A stretch of DNA of 33,894 bases, taken from NCBI GenBank assembly GCA_023664735.1, contig JAMPFB010000020.1, positions 1 through 33,894 of the forward strand, given 5' to 3'. Source of the DNA: Robinsoniella sp. (lineage in GTDB: Bacteria; Bacillota; Clostridia; Lachnospirales; Lachnospiraceae). The notes under the pieces were generated by a model. The model did not search any database. It worked only from the letters and a program-made list of their open reading frames with translations, and was not told where the DNA came from. Shown here one piece after another: positions 24,851-31,976 of this stretch; position 1 is the stretch's first letter, and every line of letters starts with the position of its first letter. The position numbers were made by a program, and so were the translations under genes.

Positions 24851-24872
24851 GCTTTGTATTGAAAGCGCACCA

Positions 24873-24897
24873 TTTCCCGCTTGGGGTTTCCCGCTTG
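24873..24897. repeat. Two 11-bp direct repeats, 14-bp period
   Basis: TTTCCCGCTTG occurs at 24873-24883 and again at 24887-24897. It is about 100 bases upstream of the kinase start and 20 bases from the end of the GH13 remnant. It may be an operator or a replication-slippage duplication. Confidence 0.55.
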
Positions 24898-24916
24898 AGA
24901 GCAAGATTTAGGCAGA

Positions 24917-25340
24917 CTATGACATTATTTTTCCTGTTTCTCTTGCAAATACAAGCTGTTCATTTTTTACCAGTATTTTTTTATAATCGTCACATCTGAC
25001 TGCCTCCAAAGCCTTTCTAAGCTGTACCAGCTTTTTTATATGCTCTATCAGTTCAGGGTTAGTTCCTGCAAATTGCTTTAACTCTAATGCCGGGCGGACT
25101 GGTTCGTCTGCTTTGACTCCATTTCATTTTTCTCCCTTGATTCCCCACTCACTCCCATAATATATAGAAGGCACCCCGGCATCATAAATAAAAGTGTATA
25201 AGTATTTTTTATATTAACATCTACCGTCAAAAGACTGCCGATACGATTTACATCATGGTTATCAAGAAAATTATAAAGAAGCAGATTTTTATAAATGCCT
25301 TCTTCTTCAAACTGCTGCTTTACTGCTCCACGTTTTGTCT
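24917..25340 (-). pseudogene. Decayed C-terminal fragment of a GH13 alpha-amylase-family glycosidase
   Basis: Translated by hand on the minus strand, about 25321-25210 gives EEEGIYKNLLLYNFLDNHDV, containing the NHD motif of GH13 conserved region IV. A frameshift near 25200 then moves to a frame reading DAGVPSIYYGSEWGIKGEK, the usual segment after region IV. An in-frame TGA follows, then KADEPVRPALELKQF and a C-terminal stretch (NPELIEHIKKLVQLRKAL) ending at a TAG at 24919-24917. The N-terminal barrel with the catalytic Asp and Glu is absent, and the fragment begins right behind the stop of the kinase-fold gene. It is clearly nonfunctional. Confidence 0.8.
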
Positions 25341-25352
25341 AATGAATTACTA

Positions 25353-25934
25353 TCACCTGCAAGGAGACTCCACATACTCCATAAATTCCCGTGTCTTAGA
25401 CCAATACTTCACTCCCCAGTTTTCAAAGTCCCACTGCTCCATATACTCATTGCATTCATAATCCACATAATAGATTTTCCCCTCCTGCACAACAAAGTTA
25501 GTAGGAAAATAGTCTATATTCAGTCCAAAGGAATACACTCTCTTGCTCATTTCCCTTACCTGCAGCAAATACTCTTCCTTCATACGTTCTGAAAGCACCA
25601 GCTCATAAATAGTAGGTCCTTCAATGTATTCCTTAATGATGATTTCCTTTTCTTTCTCTATGGCAAGCATCTTTGGAATCCGGATTCCGGTTTCCACAAG
25701 CCTTTTATAATCATCCTGCTCCGCCTGAATTTTATCGTCAAATTGATAATAGCTGCATGGCTCGTGATGAATCTGCTTCAATACACAGTTTCTTTCGCCA
25801 TCCCATGCCAGATATGAGTAGCCTCCCTTTCCATGGCCTAATAGTCTTATTTTTTCATAGCTTTTACCATCTACAAAAACTTTTTCACTGTTATTGCTGA
25901 ATAGTTCCCTCTGGCTGCTGCCCTCTGCTTTCAT
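25353..25934 (-). CDS. Small protein-kinase-fold protein (Ser/Thr kinase or aminoglycoside-phosphotransferase-like)
   Basis: A 193-residue protein with the marks of a minimal kinase fold: a Gly-rich loop LGHGKGGYSY (residues 32-41), a Lys in NCVLKQ (Lys53), the hinge IIIKEYIEGPTI, a catalytic-loop-like NIDYFPTNFV with Asp141 and Asn146, and YVDYE with Asp158 as the metal-binding Asp. The length fits RIO/Bud32-like small kinases. GGAGGTG precedes the ATG. It has no operon partner; the gene downstream is a dead glycosidase fragment. Its substrate is unknown, and lipid, sugar or protein phosphorylation are all possible. Confidence 0.75.
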   Translation of the reverse strand: MKAEGSSQRELFSNNSEKVFVDGKSYEKIRLLGHGKGGYSYLAWDGERNCVLKQIHHEPCSYYQFDDKIQAEQDDYKRLVETGIRIPKMLAIEKEKEIIIKEYIEGPTIYELVLSERMKEEYLLQVREMSKRVYSFGLNIDYFPTNFVVQEGKIYYVDYECNEYMEQWDFENWGVKYWSKTREFMEYVESPCR

Positions 25935-26169
25935 CTTGCACCTCCGGTATTTGTATCTTATGTTTTTTACAAGGCATCAGGACATGCGCTTTGTAATCAA
26001 CCGTCTCTATTATAGTATTTCCCGGCAAATCATTCTTGCAGAATCATATCATATCCTTAACACAAAGCCATCTCCTCTTTTTTGTTTTTTCTATACAGCT
26101 TTTTTCTTCACACACTCCATATATGTTCTGAACCTATATGGCTGGCTTAATAGTTCCATAAACAAAAAC

Positions 26170-26265
26170 AGGGCTGTCGCACCAAACACCAAATATGCAA
26201 AATATAATGTTAATCAATGCAATTTTTACTATATTTTGTGATGTTTTTCTTGATGCAACAGTCCT
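26170..26265 (-). terminator. Terminator region with two competing 5' arms
   Basis: On the minus strand AGGACTGTTGCA (26265-26254) can pair with TGCGACAGCCCT (26181-26170), which is followed by GTTTTTGTTT. A second copy of the 5' arm, GGGGCTGCTGCA, lies further upstream near 26332-26321, inside a 28-base near-duplicate of 26243-26270. It follows the 93-residue gene. The remaining intergenic sequence (25935-26169) is AT-rich with no gene seen. Confidence 0.45.
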
Positions 26266-26337
26266 TCTCATTGATGCCATCCATCGTATGGACCATTTCA
26301 TATCCATGATTTTTCTTGATGCAGCAGCCCCTTCTCA

Positions 26338-26619
26338 TCACACTTCATAAAACACCGTATGCTGACGTCTGTATGCATCATTATCCTTTTGCCTTAACTC
26401 ATTTTCCACCTGTACCAGCTTTTGCTCCAGCTCCGCTTTTTCCTTTTCATCTCTGGCAGAGCTTCGCTGCTGCTCTAATTGTGCCTTTTGCTGCTTCAGC
26501 CTTTCAATTTCCCGGTCTACCTGATTGGTATTGCCTGTGCAGCTTTTTTTCTCCCTGCCTGAATCGGCACGCTGGATTGGTAACTGCAGGCTATTGTTGC
26601 AAATTCCTTGAATATTCAT
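26338..26619 (-). CDS. Small coiled-coil protein, possibly FlxA-like
   Basis: A 93-residue hydrophilic protein with a strong coiled coil from about residue 33 to 80 (REIERLKQQKAQLEQQ, then AELEQKLVQVENELRQK) and a short Asn/Gln-rich head. AGGAGG lies six bases before the ATG, so expression is likely. It lies 37 bases behind the 162-residue gene and belongs to the same transcript as the second LytTR system. The heptad pattern resembles FlxA-like proteins, but coiled coils mislead; function unknown. Confidence 0.65.
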   Translation of the reverse strand: MNIQGICNNSLQLPIQRADSGREKKSCTGNTNQVDREIERLKQQKAQLEQQRSSARDEKEKAELEQKLVQVENELRQKDNDAYRRQHTVFYEV

Positions 26620-26656
26620 TTCCTACCTCCTGCTATTTCTTTTTCTCTTACATCTT

Positions 26657-27145
26657 TTACACAAAAATGGATGTATCCGAATCCGGTTGCTCTTTGCTAA
26701 CTTCTCCGGTTTTTGTGTATATGACATTTTCTTTTCTCACAACAGGTTTTCCAATCTCCTGATTATCAGCTTCCTGCTTTGTGGCATTTTCCCACAAGGC
26801 TTTTCCTTCCCGGCTGATTTTCAGCGCTTCCTCACTATCTTTCCTGCTCTCCGCTGTTCTTTCCTCTGAATTTTCACGTTCCTCTTTCAGCCTTGCAGCA
26901 GCCTCTTGGCGCACTGCTTCTTCTCTTTCTCTTGCTTCCTTTCCGTCCTCCTTCATTCCTTCATAGGCTTCTTCCTTGTACTCCTGCGCCTGACTGGAAA
27001 ATTCACTGACATATCCCATGGCTCTTTCCATTGTTCCCATATCTCCCCTGCGCTCAGCTTCTTTATATACCCTCAGGGGAACCTTTGTCATATTCATGTT
27101 AGTTCTTGCTCCTGCTAACCCTTCCATTGTTTTTATGCCCATCAT
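26657..27145 (-). CDS. Charged helical protein of unknown function
   Basis: A 162-residue protein, very rich in Glu, Lys, Arg and Ala. The N-terminal part (GLAGARTNMNMTKVPLRVYK) looks ordered, the middle (residues about 50-125) is a long charged helix, and the tail ends in SDTSIFV. No membrane segment or signal peptide. The start is uncertain: ATG codons at 27145 and 27142 share a weak AAAGGCG. It follows the second GHKL kinase by 91 bases and is read in the same direction. I do not recognise the family. Confidence 0.6.
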   Translation of the reverse strand: MMGIKTMEGLAGARTNMNMTKVPLRVYKEAERRGDMGTMERAMGYVSEFSSQAQEYKEEAYEGMKEDGKEAREREEAVRQEAAARLKEERENSEERTAESRKDSEEALKISREGKALWENATKQEADNQEIGKPVVRKENVIYTKTGEVSKEQPDSDTSIFV

Positions 27146-27236
27146 ACGCCTTTGCCATCTCCTTATCCTTAATTGTCCTGAAGTTTCTTTCCATCATTTC
27201 TTCGACGGCAGAAGCAGCCTTTGTTAGTTTTTTGTC

Positions 27237-28619
27237 TTAAACAGTCTGTTTCCTGTCATATGCGGCATACTTTAAGGGCAGCAGGATAGAAATCACAAAT
27301 ACATTTTCTTCCACTTCTGTATTCATGACGCCATCATATTTTTGTACTACATCATTCACATTCACAAGACCTATGCCATGAGCTTTCGTATTCTCCTTTC
27401 TGGTAGCCCCGATTTCCATTGCCCGTGATAAATCCGTACTGTTTTTCACTTCCAGCAAAAAGCACTTTTTTACCATCTGCGCCTGCACTTTTACAAATCG
27501 TTTTTTATACTCCGGCAGCCTTTCACATGCTTCCATGGCATTGTCCAGAAGATTGCCAAACAGCACGCACAAATCCAGTTCGTCAATCGAACCGTTTTGG
27601 GGAATCTGCACATGACATTCCCATGAAATCTTTTTTTCTTCTGCCAGCTTCCGGTTCTGATGCAGCAATGCGTCTACTACTTTATTTCCTGTAGCCTCTT
27701 CGCCCGGTTCCATGTCCCCGGCTTTCTGCATTTGCATTAAATACTGTTCCATTTTGTCTATATCCCCATTTGCAAGCATGCTCTTAAGCGCTATGATGTG
27801 ATTTTTCATATCATGTCTCAACCGTTCCATTCGGCTGTACTGCTTTTCCAGCATTTTATAAGCTTCGATTTGGGATTGATACTGCATCATTTTTTGCTGC
27901 TCCACATAGATTTTATCCATTCCGTATATATAAAATCCTACGGCAGCCATGGACAGCGCCGTAAAGACACAGCTTCCCAAATAGCTGAAAATCTGGTTAT
28001 AATATAAATTCCATTCATCCCTGCCTCTGACCAGTATTCCATGTGTGGCGCCCCAGCCCGAAATGTCAACAATCAGGACAATGACGAATAATGGTGCAGT
28101 TAGCAGAGTGTACCATTTTCCTATCTTTCCGTTAAGAACAGGTTTTAACTGCTTTTCCAGAAACCGGATTACCCAAATGCCTATTGCAAAGGTAAAACAG
28201 AGAATCAAATATTCTCCCCAAATATCAATAACAGGTTCCATTCCCCCGTTCACGATATGCAAAAATACCAATGTAAGACCGAAAAAAAAAGACTGGCAAA
28301 ATTCCCACACCAGTGTCCTGACCGTAATCAATAGGGAAGCTGTCAATATTTTCTTCTCCCTCTTATCCTGAAACAGCCACACTGTCATTCCCAGAAAAAA
28401 GAAATGCTCTGATAATGCATAGACAATATATGAGAATCCGTACTGTTCATATAAAGTCATGAGCGTCATGATTCCACCAAAATAAATACAAATAAACAGC
28501 TTTTCTTTTCTCTTTGAGGTTTCCAGATATTTCCTGTAAAATCTGCTTACTGCAATTGTATATGCCAGATTGCATAATGCTGATAACAATATGCCCAAGG
28601 GAACCGTTTCCCAATTCAT
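27237..28619 (-). CDS. GHKL-domain sensor histidine kinase (second system)
   Basis: A 460-residue membrane sensor. The start is at 28619, where GGAGG lies six bases upstream and the ATG overlaps the TGA of the regulator gene by four bases, so the two are translationally coupled. Six or so membrane helices occupy residues 1-210. Then come a coiled segment, the His-box MERLRHDMKNHIIALKS, the N-box VLFGNLLDNAMEAC, and the G-box KAHGIGLVNVND. The layout is that of AgrC/ComD-like quorum kinases. The order is regulator first, kinase second, the opposite of the system at 22543-24776. Confidence 0.92.
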   Translation of the reverse strand: MNWETVPLGILLSALCNLAYTIAVSRFYRKYLETSKRKEKLFICIYFGGIMTLMTLYEQYGFSYIVYALSEHFFFLGMTVWLFQDKREKKILTASLLITVRTLVWEFCQSFFFGLTLVFLHIVNGGMEPVIDIWGEYLILCFTFAIGIWVIRFLEKQLKPVLNGKIGKWYTLLTAPLFVIVLIVDISGWGATHGILVRGRDEWNLYYNQIFSYLGSCVFTALSMAAVGFYIYGMDKIYVEQQKMMQYQSQIEAYKMLEKQYSRMERLRHDMKNHIIALKSMLANGDIDKMEQYLMQMQKAGDMEPGEEATGNKVVDALLHQNRKLAEEKKISWECHVQIPQNGSIDELDLCVLFGNLLDNAMEACERLPEYKKRFVKVQAQMVKKCFLLEVKNSTDLSRAMEIGATRKENTKAHGIGLVNVNDVVQKYDGVMNTEVEENVFVISILLPLKYAAYDRKQTV

Positions 28620-29332
28620 AAAATTCCTCCGTTTGCTCTCATATAGGCAAGTATTTCTCTGCAAAATTCCTCATATCTTCTTTTGGCAATCATAATTTTC
28701 TCACCGTTATCAAGAACAGCCTCCTGCCTGTTGTATGCGGCAACATATTTTAAATTAATCAGATAGCTTTTATGGCATCGAAAAAAGCCCTCTCCCATAA
28801 GCCGCCCCTCCAGCCTGCCAATCTGTTCATAGTAATTAAAAGTATCGTCCGTTCCATGTACATAAATCATTCTTCCCTTTATTTCAAAGTAATAAATATC
28901 ATCTAAAAACAGCTTTTTCTGCTGCCTTTCCTTATTGACTAACAGAAAGCTTTTGGGGCTTTTTTCCAGCTTTTGGACAGCTTTTTGCAATGCTTTTTTC
29001 AGTTTTTTATCCTCAATAGGCTTTACCAAATACCAGAAGGCCTCTACATCATATGTTTCAAATACGTATTTCCTGCTGGATGAAATAAAAATCAGCAGCT
29101 TGTCAACCGCTTTTTTGCGCAACAATTCTGCTGTTTTCATTCCATCCAGCCCGTCCATGATAATATCCAGAAAAAGAATGTCAAAGCTTTCCTGTGCTTT
29201 CAGCAATTCTTTTCCACTATGAAACTGGCATAAAATAAAAGGCACATTAATTTCCCTTAAAATCTCCTTGATTTTTGCTGCGATACTGGAACATTCCCTG
29301 ATATCGTCGTCGCACACTGCTATGGACAGCAT
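28616..29332 (-). CDS. LytTR-family response regulator (second system)
   Basis: A 238-residue regulator. The start at 29332 is set by AAGGAGG seven bases upstream and the family N-terminus MLSIAVCDDD. Receiver domain: acidic triplet CDDD, FLDIIMDG with the phosphoacceptor Asp, FISSSRKY, LVKPI. LytTR domain: FLLVNKERQQKKLFLDDIYYFEIK, GFFRCHKSYLINLKYV. It overlaps the kinase gene by four bases. A 38-residue open frame ends 23 bases before it. Confidence 0.92.
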   Translation of the reverse strand: MLSIAVCDDDIRECSSIAAKIKEILREINVPFILCQFHSGKELLKAQESFDILFLDIIMDGLDGMKTAELLRKKAVDKLLIFISSSRKYVFETYDVEAFWYLVKPIEDKKLKKALQKAVQKLEKSPKSFLLVNKERQQKKLFLDDIYYFEIKGRMIYVHGTDDTFNYYEQIGRLEGRLMGEGFFRCHKSYLINLKYVAAYNRQEAVLDNGEKIMIAKRRYEEFCREILAYMRANGGIL

Positions 29333-29355
29333 GTTTTCCCCTCCTTCCGTATAGG

Positions 29356-29472
29356 TTACTGTATATATCGGCAAAGATGGGATAGAAAATTTATTGCCGC
29401 TTTAAACGGGCATTTCATTGTCATATACGGGCTGCATATTTTTCTTTCTTCCATTAAACAGTCATAATTCAT
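29356..29472 (-). CDS. Candidate small peptide (38 residues) preceding the LytTR/GHKL genes
   Basis: An ATG at 29472 opens a 38-codon frame ending with TAA at 29356, with AGGAAAG eight bases before it. The peptide starts MNYDCLMEERK and contains four cysteines (positions 5, 13, 21 and 34) and a hydrophobic C-terminal part (AAINFLSHLCRYIQ). Its place directly before a regulator and an AgrC-like kinase is where signal peptides are often found, but it lacks a recognisable AgrD or double-glycine pattern, and no AgrB-type processor is nearby. It may be chance. Confidence 0.3.
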   Translation of the reverse strand: MNYDCLMEERKICSPYMTMKCPFKAAINFLSHLCRYIQ

Positions 29473-29510
29473 CTTTACGGCTTTCCTGTATTGCTTGTAC
29501 TTTGCTCGCT

Positions 29511-30323
29511 CTAAAGGGGCAAATGAAACAAGCGGACTGCGTTACGGTACATAAGATTCTCATAGCTTTCTGTGCCGATTCTACTCTCCAGCTCTTTAAA
29601 ATAACTCTGATAAACAGAAATATCGCCTTTCGGGTTATTGTGATAGGTATCCAGCCCGTCTATAGGGTTGTCGCTTCCAAACAGCATTTTTTCACTGCCA
29701 GCGGTCTCTACTGCCTGAATGGCGCTTGCCATTGGAACCCACGTAGTATCTCCATATAAATTCGGCAAATCTGCCAAAAGGCGGATTGCTTCCTGATTAT
29801 CCGTTCCCAAACCCATATGCACCATGATAAAATCTATGTCCGGATATTTCTTTGCCGCATTCCACATATGGATTGGTTCTGCCTCTTCACAGCCTCCCGT
29901 ATGTGCCGCCACTGGAAAATGGAATTTTCTTGCAAGCTCCAGATATGGCGTTACCTTCGGATCATCCATTGCCGTTTTGGAATGAAAAGGATGAAACTTC
30001 AGCCCAAAAATAATGTCCCTGTTTTTTTCCAGCATATCCACAAGCTCCGGCGTTACCGTTTCCCCATACGGCTTCACCCATGCAAGGACACCTATTTTAT
30101 CGGGATATTTTCTTGCAAACCGGATGCTCCTTTCTAAAGAAGCCACTTGATCCACCTGCAGCTTTTTGGGAATTTCCTTCTGGTCAAAATCCAGTTCTGT
30201 GGAATCTATATTGGAGACAAGGGAATAATCTATACCGTATTTCTTCATGGAATTTATAACCATTTCCTCCGGCATTTGGAATTTCAGCATGTTTCCTATG
30301 TGTACGTGAGAATCAATTATCAT
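29511..30323 (-). CDS. Amidohydrolase-2 family metal-dependent hydrolase
   Basis: A 270-residue TIM-barrel hydrolase. Metal-ligand motifs are complete: DSHVHIG with His6 and His8 after beta-1, GLKFHPF, AAHTGG, FIMVHMGLG, and the final Asp in LFGSDNPIDG. Members of this family act as decarboxylases or hydrolases on small ring compounds or lactones; the substrate here is not evident. AAGGAG lies 11 bases before the ATG, and a consensus promoter about 95 bases upstream. It stands alone but is next to another member of the superfamily. Confidence 0.88.
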   Translation of the reverse strand: MIIDSHVHIGNMLKFQMPEEMVINSMKKYGIDYSLVSNIDSTELDFDQKEIPKKLQVDQVASLERSIRFARKYPDKIGVLAWVKPYGETVTPELVDMLEKNRDIIFGLKFHPFHSKTAMDDPKVTPYLELARKFHFPVAAHTGGCEEAEPIHMWNAAKKYPDIDFIMVHMGLGTDNQEAIRLLADLPNLYGDTTWVPMASAIQAVETAGSEKMLFGSDNPIDGLDTYHNNPKGDISVYQSYFKELESRIGTESYENLMYRNAVRLFHLPL

Positions 30324-30416
30324 AATGTTTTCTGCTCCTTTTTTATTTTCATTTTTGAGTCCGTAAAAAGAGGGGTGTTGCGATATATTTTTTGCAATTT
30401 CCGTCTGATTGTTTCC

Positions 30417-30445
30417 ATTATACTGGGCTTTATATAAAACAGCAA
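30417..30445 (-). promoter_or_regulatory. Promoter for the amidohydrolase gene at 29511
   Basis: TTGCTG (30445-30440) and TATAAT (30422-30417) with a 17-base spacer. Confidence 0.75.
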
Positions 30446-30475
30446 CTTTTAGCGCTTGTTTTTCTCCCGGATCCT

Positions 30476-30488
30476 TAACAGTTCAGCC
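30476..30488. repeat. Solo terminal motif of the dispersed repeat
   Basis: TAACAGTTCAGCC matches 13 of 14 bases of the repeat terminus with no adjoining repeat body. It lies in the gap between the two amidohydrolase genes and may be a remnant left by deletion. Confidence 0.5.
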
Positions 30489-30544
30489 TTTTCATATCTT
30501 TTCTTTTGATTTTATCCTTTTAGCTCTATAAGCAGAAAGTTAAT

Positions 30545-31603
30545 TTAAAAATTTAATAATTTCTTTGCATTTTTGGAAAAAATAGACATTCTTTCGTCCT
30601 CATCTTTAGTTGCCCTTAATACTGACAAAACAGAAAATGCCTGTGTCACAAATGGATAATCTGTTCCAAACAATATCCTTTCATGTCCTATTTTCTCTAT
30701 GAGTGTTTTTATATGTCCTGCAGGCTGAATGCTAATATCCGTATATGCATTTTGATGATTTTTTAGTAAATGTACCATATTTTCAAATTCAAAGCATCCA
30801 CTATGGGCTAAGATAAATGTAGTATCAGGAAAAGTATTCAATACTATTTCATACTTATCCAATCTTTGATTCTGTACATCTTTCTTTGTCTGCTTAGATG
30901 GTATATTGGTCGAAAGCACATCTTGAGGTAAACCCAATCCACTACAGCATAAGATTGGCAAATCAGTTTTAGCTAATTTTTCTATGAGCGCTAATGATTC
31001 TTTGCAATCAATCGAAAAGCCGCATACATGAGGATTTATCTTCCACCCCTTTATATGTAAATCCATATAATACTTTATTTTGCCGTCAATGTCTTTATCA
31101 AACGGATGCACTGCTCCAAAAGTATATAGCCGTTCATTTTGGGTAACGATTTCTTCCATAATGTCTGCGCTATTTTTATTAGGGGGATTTATTTGTTGGA
31201 TAACGGCTTTACTAATACCATTATTATCCATATCTATTAACAGCCTTTCAGTTGTAGCATAATTCAAAACGAGTGCGCCTGTATACAGTTTTATCTTTGT
31301 TTTTAATCCATTAAGGCTTAATAACTTTGTAGGACAATCTGAAAAATAGACTTTATTCATGTCAAATAAATTAATCGAAAACGGAAAACAGCTTAAATCC
31401 ATTAACGATTTATCATAATTCGTTTTCTCCTTTTGTAAAAATGGTGGAAATAATTGGCAAAGTCCTTCATATATATGACAATGGAAATCAATAATTTCAT
31501 AATTTTCAACTAAATCTTTTTTAATTACAAAATCGCCATTCGGGGTTAATTCTAATTCTTCATTTTCAGATAATATAGTATATTTCTCTTTTTTGTGCCT
31601 CAT
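30545..31603 (-). CDS. Amidohydrolase-superfamily protein with an altered metal site
   Basis: A 352-residue protein with an N-terminal extension of about 35 residues (ELTPNGDFVIKKD) before the barrel. Seen: IIDFHCHIYEG (HxH), GWKINPHVCGF with the Lys, TFILAHSGCFEFEN with a His, and RILFGTDYPF with the Asp. Where the neighbouring protein has AAHTGG, this one reads ILCCSGLG, so one usual His ligand seems replaced by Cys. Its codon use is clearly more AT-rich than that of its neighbours, suggesting transfer. GGAG precedes the ATG. Substrate unknown; activity may be changed or lost. Confidence 0.8.
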   Translation of the reverse strand: MRHKKEKYTILSENEELELTPNGDFVIKKDLVENYEIIDFHCHIYEGLCQLFPPFLQKEKTNYDKSLMDLSCFPFSINLFDMNKVYFSDCPTKLLSLNGLKTKIKLYTGALVLNYATTERLLIDMDNNGISKAVIQQINPPNKNSADIMEEIVTQNERLYTFGAVHPFDKDIDGKIKYYMDLHIKGWKINPHVCGFSIDCKESLALIEKLAKTDLPILCCSGLGLPQDVLSTNIPSKQTKKDVQNQRLDKYEIVLNTFPDTTFILAHSGCFEFENMVHLLKNHQNAYTDISIQPAGHIKTLIEKIGHERILFGTDYPFVTQAFSVLSVLRATKDEDERMSIFSKNAKKLLNF

Positions 31604-31708
31604 AGTTGTTCTCCGGTTTTTAATAACTGTATTTCTCGTATTTACATAAATATAAATTGTGCAGCACTATTATTTTACCACAAGTGCACTTGCAATTCCA
31701 TGAAATTT

Positions 31709-31783
31709 GTAACAGTTCAGTCCTTTCTAGTACAGCCCGCCAAAAAACAGCAACAGAGGGATGAGCGTGGATTGGCTTTCTTT
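31709..31783 (+). repeat. Dispersed repeat, truncated copy (R8)
   Basis: GTAACAGTTCAGTCC at the left end is followed by CTTTCTAGTACAG and ACAGCAACAGAGGGATGAG, parallel to R2, and ends abruptly after GGCTTTCTT. Only one arm is present. It lies between the divergent amidohydrolase and MATE genes. Nearby, 31681-31692 is a perfect 12-bp palindrome (CAAGTGCACTTG). From 31784 to 31907 I see no gene. Confidence 0.8.
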
Positions 31784-31907
31784 TCACTTTACTTACATTG
31801 CCTACTGTGCTATAGTCTTTTATTAGATATAAAATATTTTTTCATCCATCTGCCATCAGGCTGTTGGATATAAGGCTGTTTCTTTGCCACCGGGTAATGA
31901 AATTGAA

Positions 31908-31963
31908 GCGTCAGGCTTTCTATCGTTAGGTCTTTGAAGATAGAAGCGCTGGCGTTTTATTTT
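31908..31963 (+). terminator. Terminator-like leader hairpin (attenuator) before the MATE gene
   Basis: GCGTCAG-GCTTTCTATC (31908-31924) pairs with GATAGAAGC-G-CTGGCG (31939-31954) with two single-base bulges, followed by TTTTATTTT. The ribosome site GGGAGG of the transporter begins directly after. A transcript ending here would exclude the gene, so expression may depend on antitermination. Confidence 0.6.
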
Positions 31964-31976
31964 GGGAGGAATCGTT

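Noticed and set aside
24780-24870. 30-codon minus-strand frame (MVRFQYKAYPKK...) before the first GHKL kinase, considered as a signal peptide
   Set aside because: There is no ribosome site, it overlaps the promoter and binding repeats, and its composition looks like translated AT-rich spacer.
27100-27200. Short minus-strand frame between the second GHKL kinase and the 162-residue gene (MMERNFRTIKDKEMAK...)
   Set aside because: Overlaps the better-supported gene in another frame; no convincing start site.
31861-31907. Known riboswitch (cobalamin, guanidine or similar) in front of the MATE gene
   Set aside because: The short GCCACCGGG segment recalls a B12-box fragment, but the rest of the required core is absent.
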